Of a DNA stretch of 64,000 bases, positions 8,140-17,187 are shown one piece after another. How positions within the stretch are numbered: the stretch's first letter is position 1; each line of letters begins with the position of its first letter. The stretch comes from Hyphomicrobiales bacterium (GTDB lineage Bacteria; Pseudomonadota; Alphaproteobacteria; Rhizobiales; Rhizobiaceae). The translations under genes and the position numbers were made by a program. The notes below the pieces were generated by a model. The model had not been told where the DNA came from and did no database searches. It saw nothing but the letters and a program-made list of their open reading frames with translations. The stretch is taken from NCBI GenBank assembly GCA_900465675.1, contig UBJR01000013.1, forward strand, positions 1 through 64,000, given 5' to 3'.

Positions 8140-9090
8140 GTGACCGACATCATTAGCCTTCTTCTGCCGTTCTTCGGCCTGATCCTGATCGGCTATATTG
8201 CCGCAAAGGCGACCAAGCAGCCCGCCGAGGCGCTCGGATGGCTGAACACCTTCATCATCTATGCCGCGCTGCCTGCGCTGTTCTTCAAGCTGGTGTCGCG
8301 GACACCGGTGGAAGACCTGGCGCGAATCGACTTCATCGCCACCGATCTCGCCGCCACCTATTCGATCTTCATCGCACTCTTCGTCATCGGCCGTTATCTC
8401 AGGAAAAGCCGCATGGACGAATCGACGATCCAGGCCTTTGCGGGTGCTTACGGCAATATCGGCTATATGGGGCCGGGCCTGGCGCTGATCGCCTTCGGCG
8501 ACGAGGCGGCCGTGCCGGTGGCGCTGATCGTCTGCCTGGAGAATGCGATGCATTTCATCGTCGCGCCGGCGATGATGGCGGCGGCTGGGGATGATGATCG
8601 TTCGCGTAGCCAGATCGCCGCCGATATTATCAGGAAGGTGGCGTTGCACCCGTTCATCCTGTCGACGGCAGCAGGCTTTCTCGCAGCCGCATTGCAATTC
8701 GAGCAACCGTCAGCGCTGCGGCAGTTCGTCGATTACCTGGCGCAGGCCGCCGCGCCCTGTGCGCTGTTTGCGATGGGTGTGACGCTGGCGCTTAGACCGC
8801 TGAAGCGAATCCCGCCCGAAATCGGCTATATCGTTCCGGCAAAGCTGATCGCGCACCCGCTCGTCGTCTATGGAGCGTTGACACTGGTCGGCGGGTTCGA
8901 TCCGATCTGGGTCTATGCCGCGGTTCTGCTCGCGGCGCTGCCGACCGCGACCAATGTCTTCGTCATCGGCCAGCAGTATCACGTCTGGCAGGAACGCGCC
9001 TCGGCAACGATCCTCATCGCAACGGCCCTTTCCGTCGTGACGGTGTCGGTGTTTCTGATCGCGATCAAATCAGGCTTTCTGCCGGCTTAG
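8140..9090 (+). CDS. AEC-family transporter (auxin efflux carrier-like)
   Basis: A 316-residue, almost wholly hydrophobic protein of the AEC/Mem_trans family. These are inner-membrane permeases, often for malonate, malate or similar organic anions. It starts IISLLLPFFGLILIGYIAAK and contains the family-typical NTFIIYAALPALFFKLV and the glycine-rich AGAYGNIGYMGPGLAL segment. The GTG start at 8140 is preceded by AGGA at 8129-8132. It is the first chromosomal gene after the transposon end, which leaves only about 40-50 bp of native upstream DNA, so its promoter may have been separated or replaced. Its last 21 bp overlap the end of the convergent UbiH-type gene. The substrate is unknown. Confidence 0.85.
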   Translation: MTDIISLLLPFFGLILIGYIAAKATKQPAEALGWLNTFIIYAALPALFFKLVSRTPVEDLARIDFIATDLAATYSIFIALFVIGRYLRKSRMDESTIQAFAGAYGNIGYMGPGLALIAFGDEAAVPVALIVCLENAMHFIVAPAMMAAAGDDDRSRSQIAADIIRKVALHPFILSTAAGFLAAALQFEQPSALRQFVDYLAQAAAPCALFAMGVTLALRPLKRIPPEIGYIVPAKLIAHPLVVYGALTLVGGFDPIWVYAAVLLAALPTATNVFVIGQQYHVWQERASATILIATALSVVTVSVFLIAIKSGFLPA

Positions 9091-10281
9091 CCTTTCCTTC
9101 AGCGCAGCCGGTATGCCGCGCAGACCGCGGCCTGGCTCTATGCCCTCGCGCATCACGATGCTGCGCAGTGGCGGGATGGCTGACAGAATATGCAGCCCAG
9201 CGGCCCGCAGCATCTGCACCGGCAGGAAATCGGACAGCAGAGACCGGTTCAACAAGTCAACGCTCGCGGTGCGCGTCATGATATCGGCGCGGCGTTTGCG
9301 GTCGAACTGATCGCCCGAATCGGCTGCCACCGGCAGTTCGGCGCGGTTGCAGAGAATGTCGGTCAGCGCCATGATATCGCGCAGGCTGAGATTGAGCCCC
9401 TGAGCGCCGATCGGCGGGAAGACGTGCGCCGCCTCGCCGACAAGGGCAATGCGGCCCTTGCCGAAACGGTGCGCCATCATGCCGGACAGCGGCCAGACCT
9501 GGACGCCGTCCTCGACGGTGACTTTTCCAAGCATCGACTGCATGCGCTCCTCGACGAGCCGGCTCAAATCCTCCAGGGAGAGCTCCGCATTCGCAGCCGC
9601 CTCCGCCGGGTTCTGGACCCAGACCAGGCTGGAGCGGCTTCCGGGAAGTGGGACTTGCGTGAACGGCCCATGCTCGGTGTGGAATTCGGTGGAGATATTC
9701 TGATGCGGCGCGGAATGGCTGAAATTCAGCACCATGGCCGACTGCGGGTAGGACCAGTTGCGCACATCGATTTCGGCCGTCTCGCGCAGCTTCGACTTGC
9801 GGCCATCGGCGCCGATGGCGAAATCCGCGCTCACCACGTCGCCATCCGCCAATGTGATCGTCACCGCATCTGCGCCGATCTCGATGGTCTCTGCGAAGGC
9901 CGTGAAGCGGGTGATATTGCCCTCACCTGCAATCGCCGTTTCCAGCACGTCGGTCAGCGCCTTGTTCGGGAAATTGTAACCGAAGGCATCGAGGCCGACT
10001 TCGGGAGCGCGGAAGGTCGTTGCCGGGGCGCGCAACAGGCGATTCGTGCCGTCGATGATGCGCATGCTGGTCAGCGCCGCGGTGGCCGGTTTCAGCTTGT
10101 CCCAGAGGGTCAGGCGGTCAAGGAAGCGGATCGATTGATCCATCAGCGCCGTGGTGCGCCGGTCTTCCTTGGGCGCAGGCGGCGCGACCAGCGCCACATT
10201 GCGGCCGCCGCGGGCAATCGCTACCGCGGCAACCATGCCGGCGAGACCGCCACCGATCACCGCCACTTCGAAATTCTTCAT
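9070..10281 (-). CDS. UbiH/COQ6-family FAD-dependent hydroxylase
   Basis: A 403-residue flavoprotein monooxygenase of the UbiH/UbiF/VisC/COQ6 family, whose members hydroxylate the ubiquinone ring. Motifs: FAD Rossmann VIGGGLAGMVAAVAIARGG just after the start, the ADGRKSKLR segment that contacts FAD, and the C-terminal GEAAHVFPPIGAQGLNLSLRD. The frame extends upstream to 10377, but the ATG at 10281 (MKNFEVAVIGGG) places the nucleotide-binding motif at the normal distance from the N-terminus. It is last in the cysG-to-DUF934 gene run, 37 bp after DUF934. Its 3' end overlaps the AEC transporter tail. The exact ring position it hydroxylates cannot be read from the sequence. Confidence 0.85.
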   Translation of the reverse strand: MKNFEVAVIGGGLAGMVAAVAIARGGRNVALVAPPAPKEDRRTTALMDQSIRFLDRLTLWDKLKPATAALTSMRIIDGTNRLLRAPATTFRAPEVGLDAFGYNFPNKALTDVLETAIAGEGNITRFTAFAETIEIGADAVTITLADGDVVSADFAIGADGRKSKLRETAEIDVRNWSYPQSAMVLNFSHSAPHQNISTEFHTEHGPFTQVPLPGSRSSLVWVQNPAEAAANAELSLEDLSRLVEERMQSMLGKVTVEDGVQVWPLSGMMAHRFGKGRIALVGEAAHVFPPIGAQGLNLSLRDIMALTDILCNRAELPVAADSGDQFDRKRRADIMTRTASVDLLNRSLLSDFLPVQMLRAAGLHILSAIPPLRSIVMREGIEPGRGLRGIPAALKERLSRQKA

Positions 10282-10318
10282 CGCATCGCTTCCGTCATCA
10301 GGTGACGGCGAGCCGGCC

Positions 10319-10831
10319 TTATGCCGCCGGCTTCGCCTGACGGCGCCAACTATAGCCCTTGCCACTGTCCGCGTCACGCACAGCAGGCTGATAATGATGC
10401 TGAATTCCCGGAAGACGGTTTTCCGACAGACGCTTCAGCGCCGTCTCGTTGGCGACAGCGAAGCTGTCGATACCGACGCGCAGCATCAGCGGCACCTGGT
10501 CGATCAGCACGTCGCCGACGGCGCGCAACTCGCTCTTGTAGTCGAGGCGATCACGCAGCAGCGAGGCATGGCTGAAGGCGCGGCCATCGTTGAATGCCGG
10601 GAAGGCAACCGCGATGATCGCGAGGCGGTCGAGATAGGGCTCGAGCTTGCGAACATCGTCGGCCGGCTTGATCAGCACGCCGAGGCCGACATCGTTGCTC
10701 TCCTGCACTTTGGCAAGCAGCTCATCGAGGGGAAGCAGCGGCTTCTGATCGCCGGTCGCCTTCACTTCCTCGCTCTCGATGATCCAGGCATCGTTTTCGA
10801 CGAAGCCGGTTTCTCTCCAGATCTTGGTCAT
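10319..10831 (-). CDS. DUF934 family protein of the sulfite reductase operon
   Basis: A 170-residue protein matching the DUF934 family, which in proteobacteria sits beside sulfite/nitrite reductase genes and is regarded as an accessory of assimilatory sulfate reduction. The ATG at 10831 (MTKIWRETGF) is preferred over an upstream frame opening at 10876, because the latter would overlap the reductase gene with unlikely sequence. Conserved features include the PLLPLDELL segment, LGVLIKPADDV and FPAFNDGRAFSHASLLRDRL. It begins 10 bp after the reductase stop. No cofactor motif is visible and its biochemical role is not established. Confidence 0.88.
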   Translation of the reverse strand: MTKIWRETGFVENDAWIIESEEVKATGDQKPLLPLDELLAKVQESNDVGLGVLIKPADDVRKLEPYLDRLAIIAVAFPAFNDGRAFSHASLLRDRLDYKSELRAVGDVLIDQVPLMLRVGIDSFAVANETALKRLSENRLPGIQHHYQPAVRDADSGKGYSWRRQAKPAA

Positions 10832-10841
10832 CAGCCCCTCC

Positions 10842-12512
10842 TTATGCCGCTTCCGCTGCCGAGCCGTAGAGCGCATCCTTGAAAGGCTGCGGTCCGACGC
10901 GGCGATAGGCTTCGAGGAAGATTTCCGACTGGTCCTTGCGGATCTTCAGATAGGTATCGACGATCGTCTCGATCGCATCCGTCACCTTTTCAGGCTCGAA
11001 GCCGCGGCCGATGATTTCGCCGATCGAGGTGTGCTCGTCGCCCGAGCCGCCAAGGGTGATCTGATAGAGTTCGGCACCCTTCTTTTCCACACCCAGCAGA
11101 CCGATATGGCCGACATGGTGGTGGCCACAGGCGTTGATGCAGCCGGAAATCTTGATCTTCAGCTCGCCGATCTCGGCCTGACGCTCGGCATCGCCGAAGC
11201 GGCGCGAGATTTCCTGCGCCAGCGGGATCGAGCGCGCATTGGCAAGCGCGCAATAGTCCAAGCCCGGACAGGCAATGATATCGGTGATCAGCCCGGCATT
11301 GGCTTCGGCGAGATTGATGGCGACGAGGCCACGGTAGACGGCTTCCAGATCGGCCAGCGCCACATGCGGCAGGATCAGGTTCTGCTCGTGGCTGACGCGG
11401 ATTTCATCGAAGGCATATTCCTCGGCGATATCGGCGATCGAATCCATCTGGCTGTCGGATGCGTCACCCGGGATGCCGCCGATCGGCTTCAGCGAGATCG
11501 TCACCATGCCGTAGTCTGGGTTCTTGTGCGGCTGGACATTCTGCTGGACCCAGCGGGCGAATGCCGGATCAGCCTTCTTCCAGCGGGCGAGATTTTCCCA
11601 GCCTTCAGCGCGCTGCGGCAGGGCCGGCGGCGCGAAGTAAGCGGTGATCGCCTCGACATCCTGCTCGGGAAGCCTGAGCTCCGTATCCTTCAGCTGAGCG
11701 AACTCGACCTCGACCTGGCGGGCCAGTTCTTCGGCGCCGGTCTCATGAACGAGGATCTTGATACGGGCCTTGTACTTGTTGTCGCGGCGGCCGTGCAGGT
11801 TGTACACGCGCATGACGGCCGTCGTGTAGGACAGCAGATCCTCTTCCGGCAGGAAGTCGCGGATCAGCTTGGCGACCATCGGCGTGCGGCCCTGGCCACC
11901 GCCGACATAGACGGCAAAGCCGATCTCGCCCTTGTCGTTCTTCTTCAGATGCAGGCCGATATCGTGGACCTGGATGGCCGCACGGTCGCGCTCGGCACCG
12001 GTCACTGCAATCTTGAACTTGCGTGGCAGGAAGGAGAATTCCGGGTGGACGGACGACCACTGGCGCAGGATTTCCGCATAGGGCCTGGGATCAGCGACTT
12101 CATCGGCGGCGGCACCGGCGAAGTGGTCGGCTGTGACATTGCGGATGCAGTTACCCGACGTCTGCATCGCGTGCATCTCGACGGTTGCCAGCTCCGAGAG
12201 AACCGCCGGCATGTCGGAGAGTTTCGGCCAGTTGAACTGCAGATTCTGGCGGGTGGTGAAATGGCCATAGCCGCGGTCATAGGTGCGGGCGACATGGGCG
12301 AGCATGCGCATCTGCTTGGAGCTCAGCGTGCCATAGGGGATGGCGATGCGCAGCATGTAGGCATGCAGCTGCAGATAGACGCCGTTCATCAGGCGCAGCG
12401 GCTTGAACGCATCTTCGGAAAGCTCGCCGGCGAGACGGCGCTCAACCTGATCGCTGAACTGCGCAACGCGCTCGGCGACAAAGGCGTGGTCAAATTCGTC
12501 GTAACGGTACAT
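10842..12512 (-). CDS. cysI: Nitrite/sulfite reductase, siroheme [4Fe-4S] hemoprotein (CysI-like)
   Basis: 556 residues. It reduces sulfite to sulfide (or nitrite to ammonia) with six electrons at a siroheme-[4Fe-4S] centre. The four cluster/siroheme cysteines are visible: C415 and C421 (CPGLDYC), C458 and C462 (CINAC). The substrate-binding TRQNLQFNW segment is near residue 90. Linkage to cysG (siroheme synthesis) and DUF934 argues for assimilatory sulfite reduction. There is no separate flavoprotein subunit nearby, so electrons probably come from ferredoxin. The ATG at 12512 (MYRYDEFDHAF) is chosen; the frame extends to 12620 but would overlap the DUF2849 gene. It lies 8 bp after that gene. 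Confidence 0.92.
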   Translation of the reverse strand: MYRYDEFDHAFVAERVAQFSDQVERRLAGELSEDAFKPLRLMNGVYLQLHAYMLRIAIPYGTLSSKQMRMLAHVARTYDRGYGHFTTRQNLQFNWPKLSDMPAVLSELATVEMHAMQTSGNCIRNVTADHFAGAAADEVADPRPYAEILRQWSSVHPEFSFLPRKFKIAVTGAERDRAAIQVHDIGLHLKKNDKGEIGFAVYVGGGQGRTPMVAKLIRDFLPEEDLLSYTTAVMRVYNLHGRRDNKYKARIKILVHETGAEELARQVEVEFAQLKDTELRLPEQDVEAITAYFAPPALPQRAEGWENLARWKKADPAFARWVQQNVQPHKNPDYGMVTISLKPIGGIPGDASDSQMDSIADIAEEYAFDEIRVSHEQNLILPHVALADLEAVYRGLVAINLAEANAGLITDIIACPGLDYCALANARSIPLAQEISRRFGDAERQAEIGELKIKISGCINACGHHHVGHIGLLGVEKKGAELYQITLGGSGDEHTSIGEIIGRGFEPEKVTDAIETIVDTYLKIRKDQSEIFLEAYRRVGPQPFKDALYGSAAEAA

Positions 12513-12520
12513 CTGCTTCC

Positions 12521-12835
12521 TCAGACTGCAATGAATTCCGGATCGGCAGGCTTGTAGCCCGGCGCATATTCCATGGTCGGCCCTTGCGCGCGAATACGTT
12601 CGCGCAGGCGCAGCGGCCACAGAACTCCGTTGGTTTCCTGAACTTCGATGACATTCACGTCAACAACCTTGTTGTCGGCGTAAGCCTTCTTGCCGATTTC
12701 CTCCAGCGCCGTCACCGCTTCGGCATGGCGGGCAATCAGCGCATCTTGCAACGAGGTGACCCAAGCGCGATTGGCATCGAGCCAGACGGCAATGCCATCT
12801 GTCAGGCGGTTGGCGGTCAGTACCTTGTCTACCAT
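12521..12835 (-). CDS. DUF2849 family protein
   Basis: A 104-residue soluble protein of the DUF2849 family, found almost only between cysG and the sulfite reductase gene in Rhizobiales. It starts MVDKVLTANRLTDGIAVWLD and has no cysteines, signal peptide or membrane segment. It is separated from cysG by 2 bp and from the reductase by 8 bp, so it is surely in the same operon. The function is unknown; an accessory role in siroheme or reductase maturation is inference from position. Confidence 0.88.
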   Translation of the reverse strand: MVDKVLTANRLTDGIAVWLDANRAWVTSLQDALIARHAEAVTALEEIGKKAYADNKVVDVNVIEVQETNGVLWPLRLRERIRAQGPTMEYAPGYKPADPEFIAV

Positions 12836-12837
12836 AA

Positions 12838-14274
12838 TCAGCTCCTTGCAAGTTCCGGCACGGTCGCCTGACGGCGCACCAGAGGCTCGGACAGTTCGAA
12901 ATTGGCGCCTGCGACCGCATCGCCGATAATGACCATGACGGGACCCGTCAATTCGTCACGATGCTGCAGGTCGGGAAGATCGCGCAGAATGCCATGCAGC
13001 AGGCGGCGATCGGCGCGGCTGGCATTCTCGATGACAGCGACCGTGGTCTCCGCCGGAATGCCGGCCTCCATCAGCCGCTCGGCAACCGAGGCGGCAACGG
13101 TCCGGCCCATGTAAACGGCAATCGTCGCGCCCGAAACCGCAAGGCTTGCCCAGTCGGGCAGCACATCGCCGGTCAGATCGTGGCCGGTGGTGAAGACCAG
13201 CGACGAGGCAACGCCGCGCAGGGTCAGCGGCAGCTCGAAATCGGCCGCGGCGGCGAAAGCCGACGTGATGCCAGGGACGATCTCATAGGCGATACCGGCC
13301 GCGCGCAGCGCTGCCATCTCCTCGCCTGCCCGGCCATAGACCAGGGGATCACCGGACTTCAGGCGCACGACACGCTTGCCCTCCTGGCCAAGCTGCACCA
13401 GCAAATCGTTGATCTCTTCCTGCGACTTCGAATGGCAGCCCTTGCGCTTGCCGACGGAAATGCGCTCGGCATCGCGGCGGCCCATATCTACGATTGCCTG
13501 GGGTACAAGCGCATCGAAAACCAGAACATCGGCTTCCATCATGACGCGCTGGGCGCGCAGCGTCAGCAGATCTTCGGCACCCGGACCGGCGCCGACCAGC
13601 CAGACGCGGCCCTGCGCCTTGCCGGTTTCCTGCAGCAGCGCATTGGCGGCACGCTTGGCTTCCGGCAGATTGCCGTTCGCAACGGCATCGGCCACTGCGC
13701 CGGAAAAGAAGCCGCGCCAGAAGACGCGGCGGGAAACGCCGCGCGGAATTAGCTGTTCGACGGCGCGGCGGTAGCTGGTCGCCAGCGTTGCAAGGCGTCC
13801 AAGTGAGGGCGAGAGCAGCTGATCGACCTGTGCGCGGATCATCTGCGCCAGCACGGGACCAGCGCCTTCGGTGCCGATCGCAACGGCCACGGGAGCGCGA
13901 TTGACGAGGGCCGGCGTATAGAAATCGCAGTAGTCTGGCTGATCGACGGCATTTGCCGGGATCCTGGCGGCGCGCGCGGCATCGACGATCGCGCGATCTT
14001 GCACGGCCTCGCCGGTGGCGGCAAAGACGAGGGCTGCGCCATTAACCTGATCGGCTCTGAAATCCGCCCGAACCGTCTCGATGCGATTGGCAATGAGGAA
14101 GGCGTGGTAGCTGGCCTCAGGGCGGTCGGCATAGGCAACGATCCGCGCTTGCGTATTCATCAGCAGACGCACCTTCGCATAGGCCTCGTCTCCGTTGCCA
14201 AAGACGGCTGCGACCCGCCCTTCCACACGGAAGAAGGCAGGGAAAACCGATAGCTGTTCGCTCTTGGAAGGCAT
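12838..14274 (-). CDS. cysG: Siroheme synthase (precorrin-2 dehydrogenase / ferrochelatase / uroporphyrinogen-III methyltransferase)
   Basis: 478 residues, a full-length fused CysG. The N-terminal third carries the NAD-binding dehydrogenase/ferrochelatase fold (AVFGNGDEAYAKVRLL). The C-terminal half is the SAM-dependent uroporphyrin-III C-methyltransferase with VWLVGAGPGAEDLLTLRA, VRLKSGDPLVYGRAGEE and EIVPGITSAFAAAA. It makes siroheme for the downstream reductase. Of two close ATGs (14280 and 14274) the second is chosen because a GGA lies about 8 bases upstream; the first would have none. It is first in the - strand operon, whose promoter must lie in the 249-bp divergent gap to the deaminase gene. 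Confidence 0.93.
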   Translation of the reverse strand: MPSKSEQLSVFPAFFRVEGRVAAVFGNGDEAYAKVRLLMNTQARIVAYADRPEASYHAFLIANRIETVRADFRADQVNGAALVFAATGEAVQDRAIVDAARAARIPANAVDQPDYCDFYTPALVNRAPVAVAIGTEGAGPVLAQMIRAQVDQLLSPSLGRLATLATSYRRAVEQLIPRGVSRRVFWRGFFSGAVADAVANGNLPEAKRAANALLQETGKAQGRVWLVGAGPGAEDLLTLRAQRVMMEADVLVFDALVPQAIVDMGRRDAERISVGKRKGCHSKSQEEINDLLVQLGQEGKRVVRLKSGDPLVYGRAGEEMAALRAAGIAYEIVPGITSAFAAAADFELPLTLRGVASSLVFTTGHDLTGDVLPDWASLAVSGATIAVYMGRTVAASVAERLMEAGIPAETTVAVIENASRADRRLLHGILRDLPDLQHRDELTGPVMVIIGDAVAGANFELSEPLVRRQATVPELARS

Positions 14275-14523
14275 TATCATTCCACTTCGAAGTTGCGCCA
14301 ATATGCCTGTAACGGGCAAGGCGTTGAAGAAACAGAAATTCGAAAGCCTACGCGCTCCGCGTAATCTTTTGCCTGCATGCCACTGATTTGAGAAAAGTCG
14401 CCCGAGCGACGCCGTTGTCGCTGCAGTGCAATATAAAGCCTGTGATCAAAAACGTCCATCTGGCATTTCGGCATTTTTCTTCTTGCCCGGGCGGGATAGA
14501 CTTGAAGACACAAGGAGAAAGCC

Positions 14524-15111
14524 ATGGCCTCAAAGACGATCGCCCCTCGCCTGCTCGACGTGATGGAACGCGATATCCTGCCGCTGACCGAGCGCGGCGT
14601 CGCATCCGGAAACAAGGTGTTCGGCGCCGCGATCCTGCGCAAGTCCGATCTCTCGCTTGTCATCGCCGAGACCAATAACGAGCTCGAAAATCCGCTGTGG
14701 CATGGCGAGGTCCATACGCTCAAGCGCTTCTACGAACTTGGCGAGAAACCGGCGACGAAGGACCTGATTTTCCTTTCGACCCACGAGCCCTGTACGATGT
14801 GCATGTCGGCGATCACCTGGGCGGGTTTCGACAATTTCTACTATTTCTTCAGCCACGAGGATTCGCGCGATGCCTTCGCGATCCCGCACGACCTGAAAAT
14901 CCTCAAGGAAGTCTTCGGGCTGGAACCCGGCGGCTACCGCAAGCAGAACGCCTTCTGGAACAGTTTTGCGATTGCCGACCTGGTGGAAACCGAGGAGCGC
15001 GCGCTGAGCGCTGAGCTCAAGGAACAGACAGCCAGAATCAAGGCGCGCTACGCGGCACTGTCCGACAGCTACCAATCTTCGAAAAGCGCCAACGACATTC
15101 CCCTGAATTGA
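14524..15111 (+). CDS. Zinc-dependent nucleoside/cytidine deaminase family protein
   Basis: 195 residues with the cytidine-deaminase-fold signature: WHGEVHTL (zinc-binding His and catalytic Glu) and HEPCTMCMSAITWAGF (the PCxxC zinc cysteines). The family deaminates free bases, nucleosides or tRNA adenosine. The substrate here is not clear, and the protein is longer at its C-terminus than TadA. A good ribosome-binding site, AGGAG at 14513-14517, precedes the ATG. It ends 6 bp before mazG, so the two are probably co-transcribed, which suggests a nucleotide clean-up role (inference). Confidence 0.85.
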   Translation: MASKTIAPRLLDVMERDILPLTERGVASGNKVFGAAILRKSDLSLVIAETNNELENPLWHGEVHTLKRFYELGEKPATKDLIFLSTHEPCTMCMSAITWAGFDNFYYFFSHEDSRDAFAIPHDLKILKEVFGLEPGGYRKQNAFWNSFAIADLVETEERALSAELKEQTARIKARYAALSDSYQSSKSANDIPLN

Positions 15112-15117
15112 GCGATC

Positions 15118-15951
15118 ATGGAACCTTCGAAAGACATTTCGCGCCTCATCGAGATCATGGCGGCGCTGCGCAATCCTGAGACCGGCTGCCCTTGGGACAT
15201 CGTCCAGACCTTCGAGACCATCAAGCCCTATACGATCGAAGAAGCCTACGAGGTCTCCGACGCGATCGAGCGCAACGATATGGACGATCTCTGCGACGAG
15301 CTCGGCGACCTGCTTCTGCAGGTGGTCTTTCACGCGCGGATGGCCGAGGAAGCCGGCGAGTTTTCCTTCGGCGATGTGGTGGAGGCGATCACCCGCAAGA
15401 TGATCCGCCGCCATCCGCATGTCTTCGACCGTTCGGATGCCGATACGCCTGCGCGGGTGAAGCAGCAGTGGGACGAGATCAAGCAGGCCGAAAAGCGCGA
15501 GCGCGCCGAACGCCGCGCCAGGCGTGGCCTGAGCGAGGATTTCAACGCGGGGCATCTCGGCTCCGTGCAGCGCAGCTTTCCGGCTTTGACCGAGGCGCTG
15601 AAGCTGCAGGAGCGCGCCGCCAAGGTCGGTTTCGACTGGTCGGCGCCAGAGCCGATCCTCGACAAGATCGAGGAAGAGATCGGCGAACTACGGGAAGCAC
15701 TGGCTCATGGCGACAGGGCCAAGGTCAGCGACGAGCTCGGCGATCTGATTTTCGCCGTCGTCAATATCGGCCGCCATGTCGATGCCGATCCAGAACAGGC
15801 ACTGCGGGGCACAAATACCAAGTTCAGGCGCCGTTTCAATCATATAGAAACGGTTCTTGAGAAAGAAGGCGAGACATTGCAAGCCGCCAGCCTGGAACGG
15901 ATGGAAGAAATCTGGCAGGCCGCCAAGGCCATCGAACGGCAGCTTGGCTGA
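15118..15951 (+). CDS. mazG: Nucleoside triphosphate pyrophosphohydrolase MazG
   Basis: 277 residues, the full two-domain form. MazG hydrolyses non-canonical and excess NTPs to NMP and PPi. The N-terminal domain has the CPWD start motif and EEAYEVSDAIE plus DELGDLLLQVVFHARMAEE; the C-terminal copy has EEEIGELREAL and DELGDLIFAVVNIGRH. Both ExxE...ExxD metal-binding sets are intact. The ATG lies 6 bp after the deaminase stop, and the stop is 6 bp before the flavoprotein gene. Confidence 0.95.
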   Translation: MEPSKDISRLIEIMAALRNPETGCPWDIVQTFETIKPYTIEEAYEVSDAIERNDMDDLCDELGDLLLQVVFHARMAEEAGEFSFGDVVEAITRKMIRRHPHVFDRSDADTPARVKQQWDEIKQAEKRERAERRARRGLSEDFNAGHLGSVQRSFPALTEALKLQERAAKVGFDWSAPEPILDKIEEEIGELREALAHGDRAKVSDELGDLIFAVVNIGRHVDADPEQALRGTNTKFRRRFNHIETVLEKEGETLQAASLERMEEIWQAAKAIERQLG

Positions 15952-15957
15952 GGCGCC

Positions 15958-17187
15958 ATGAAGCTCGCCGGCTTTGAGATCGCGATTGCTGGTGCCGGGA
16001 TCGGTGGACTGTCGCTGGCGGCACTCTTGGCGCGGCATGGTGCCACCGTGACGATCTACGACCAGATGGCGGCACCACAGCCGGTCGGATCGGGCTTCGT
16101 GCTGCAGCCGACGGGATCGGCCGTTCTCTCTGCGATGGGTCTGCTTGACAAGGTCGAGCAACGCGGCGCCAGGATACGGCGCATGCACGGAAAGCTCTCG
16201 ACGACGCGCCGCACCGTCCTCGATGTGGGTTACCGCAACGGGGCCTCCGGCATCGCCATCCAGCGTGTCGCACTTTTCGACCTGCTGCTCGATGCAGCGA
16301 TCGCCGCCGGCGTCGGCTTCGAGACTGCATCGCGGGTGACGGCAATCGAGCCCGGAGTGCGGCCGCGGTTGAAGCTCGGCAACGGCAAGACGTCATCGGC
16401 ATCCGACCTTGTCGTCGACGCCATGGGTGCCAGTTCGCCAATCGGCTACAAGTCGTCGACCGAACTCGACTATGGCGCACTCTGGGCCACCGTTCCCTGG
16501 GATGGCTCAGGCGTCTTCCGCTCCGACGAACTGGAGCAGCGCTACCACCGGGCCAGCCAGATGGCAGGCGTCCTGCCGGTCGGTACGGCGAAGGATGGCG
16601 CGGCGCCGATGGCAACCTTCTTCTGGAGCATCCGCAACAAGGATATGGCCGCCTGGCGGGACGCCGGGCGTGAGGCCTGGATAGAGGCCGTGCATCGCTT
16701 CTGGCCAGAGGCGGCGCATTTGGCGGCGGCGGCCGAGCCTGTCCACGCACGCTACCGGCATCATACGCGGCTACCGCTTGCGGCAATAAACAGCGTCAAG
16801 ATCGGCGATGCCTGGCACGCGACCAGTCCGCAGCTCGGACAGGGGGCGAACATGGCGCTGCTCGATGCGGCCTCGCTGTGCGCGGCGCTTGCCCGTGAGC
16901 CATCGGTCAGCGACGCGATCGCGCGCCATCTCAGGCAACGGCAATTGCACATCCGGTTCTATCAACTGTTGAGCCGGGTGCTGACACCCTTCTATCAATC
17001 CGACAGCCGTCTCCTGCCGATGAGCAGAGATGTGATGATCGGTCCGGCGACCAAACTGCCACTGCTGCGAAACCTGATCACGACGCTGGTCACGGGCGAG
17101 TTGCTCGATCCGGTCGGTCGCATTGGCCTCGAGTGGCTTTCGCCCGATGGAGCGTTGCCAATGAGCGATCAGACGGCGCTGCTATAG
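15958..17187 (+). CDS. FAD-dependent monooxygenase (PHBH-like)
   Basis: 409 residues, a class-A flavoprotein monooxygenase. The FAD Rossmann motif AIAGAGIGGLSLAALLARHG lies near the N-terminus. The second FAD segment is IGDAWHATSPQLGQGANMALLDA; the family norm is GDAAH, so the Trp at that place is slightly unusual. The substrate is unknown. It is the third gene in the + strand run after mazG. The last 19 bp overlap the convergent small membrane protein gene. Confidence 0.82.
   Translation: MKLAGFEIAIAGAGIGGLSLAALLARHGATVTIYDQMAAPQPVGSGFVLQPTGSAVLSAMGLLDKVEQRGARIRRMHGKLSTTRRTVLDVGYRNGASGIAIQRVALFDLLLDAAIAAGVGFETASRVTAIEPGVRPRLKLGNGKTSSASDLVVDAMGASSPIGYKSSTELDYGALWATVPWDGSGVFRSDELEQRYHRASQMAGVLPVGTAKDGAAPMATFFWSIRNKDMAAWRDAGREAWIEAVHRFWPEAAHLAAAAEPVHARYRHHTRLPLAAINSVKIGDAWHATSPQLGQGANMALLDAASLCAALAREPSVSDAIARHLRQRQLHIRFYQLLSRVLTPFYQSDSRLLPMSRDVMIGPATKLPLLRNLITTLVTGELLDPVGRIGLEWLSPDGALPMSDQTALL

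Noticed and set aside
8140..8148. Transposon terminus at 8148 (TGTCGG on the - strand)
   Set aside because: It would place the AEC start codon and ribosome-binding site inside the element; the repeat block ends about 40 bp earlier.
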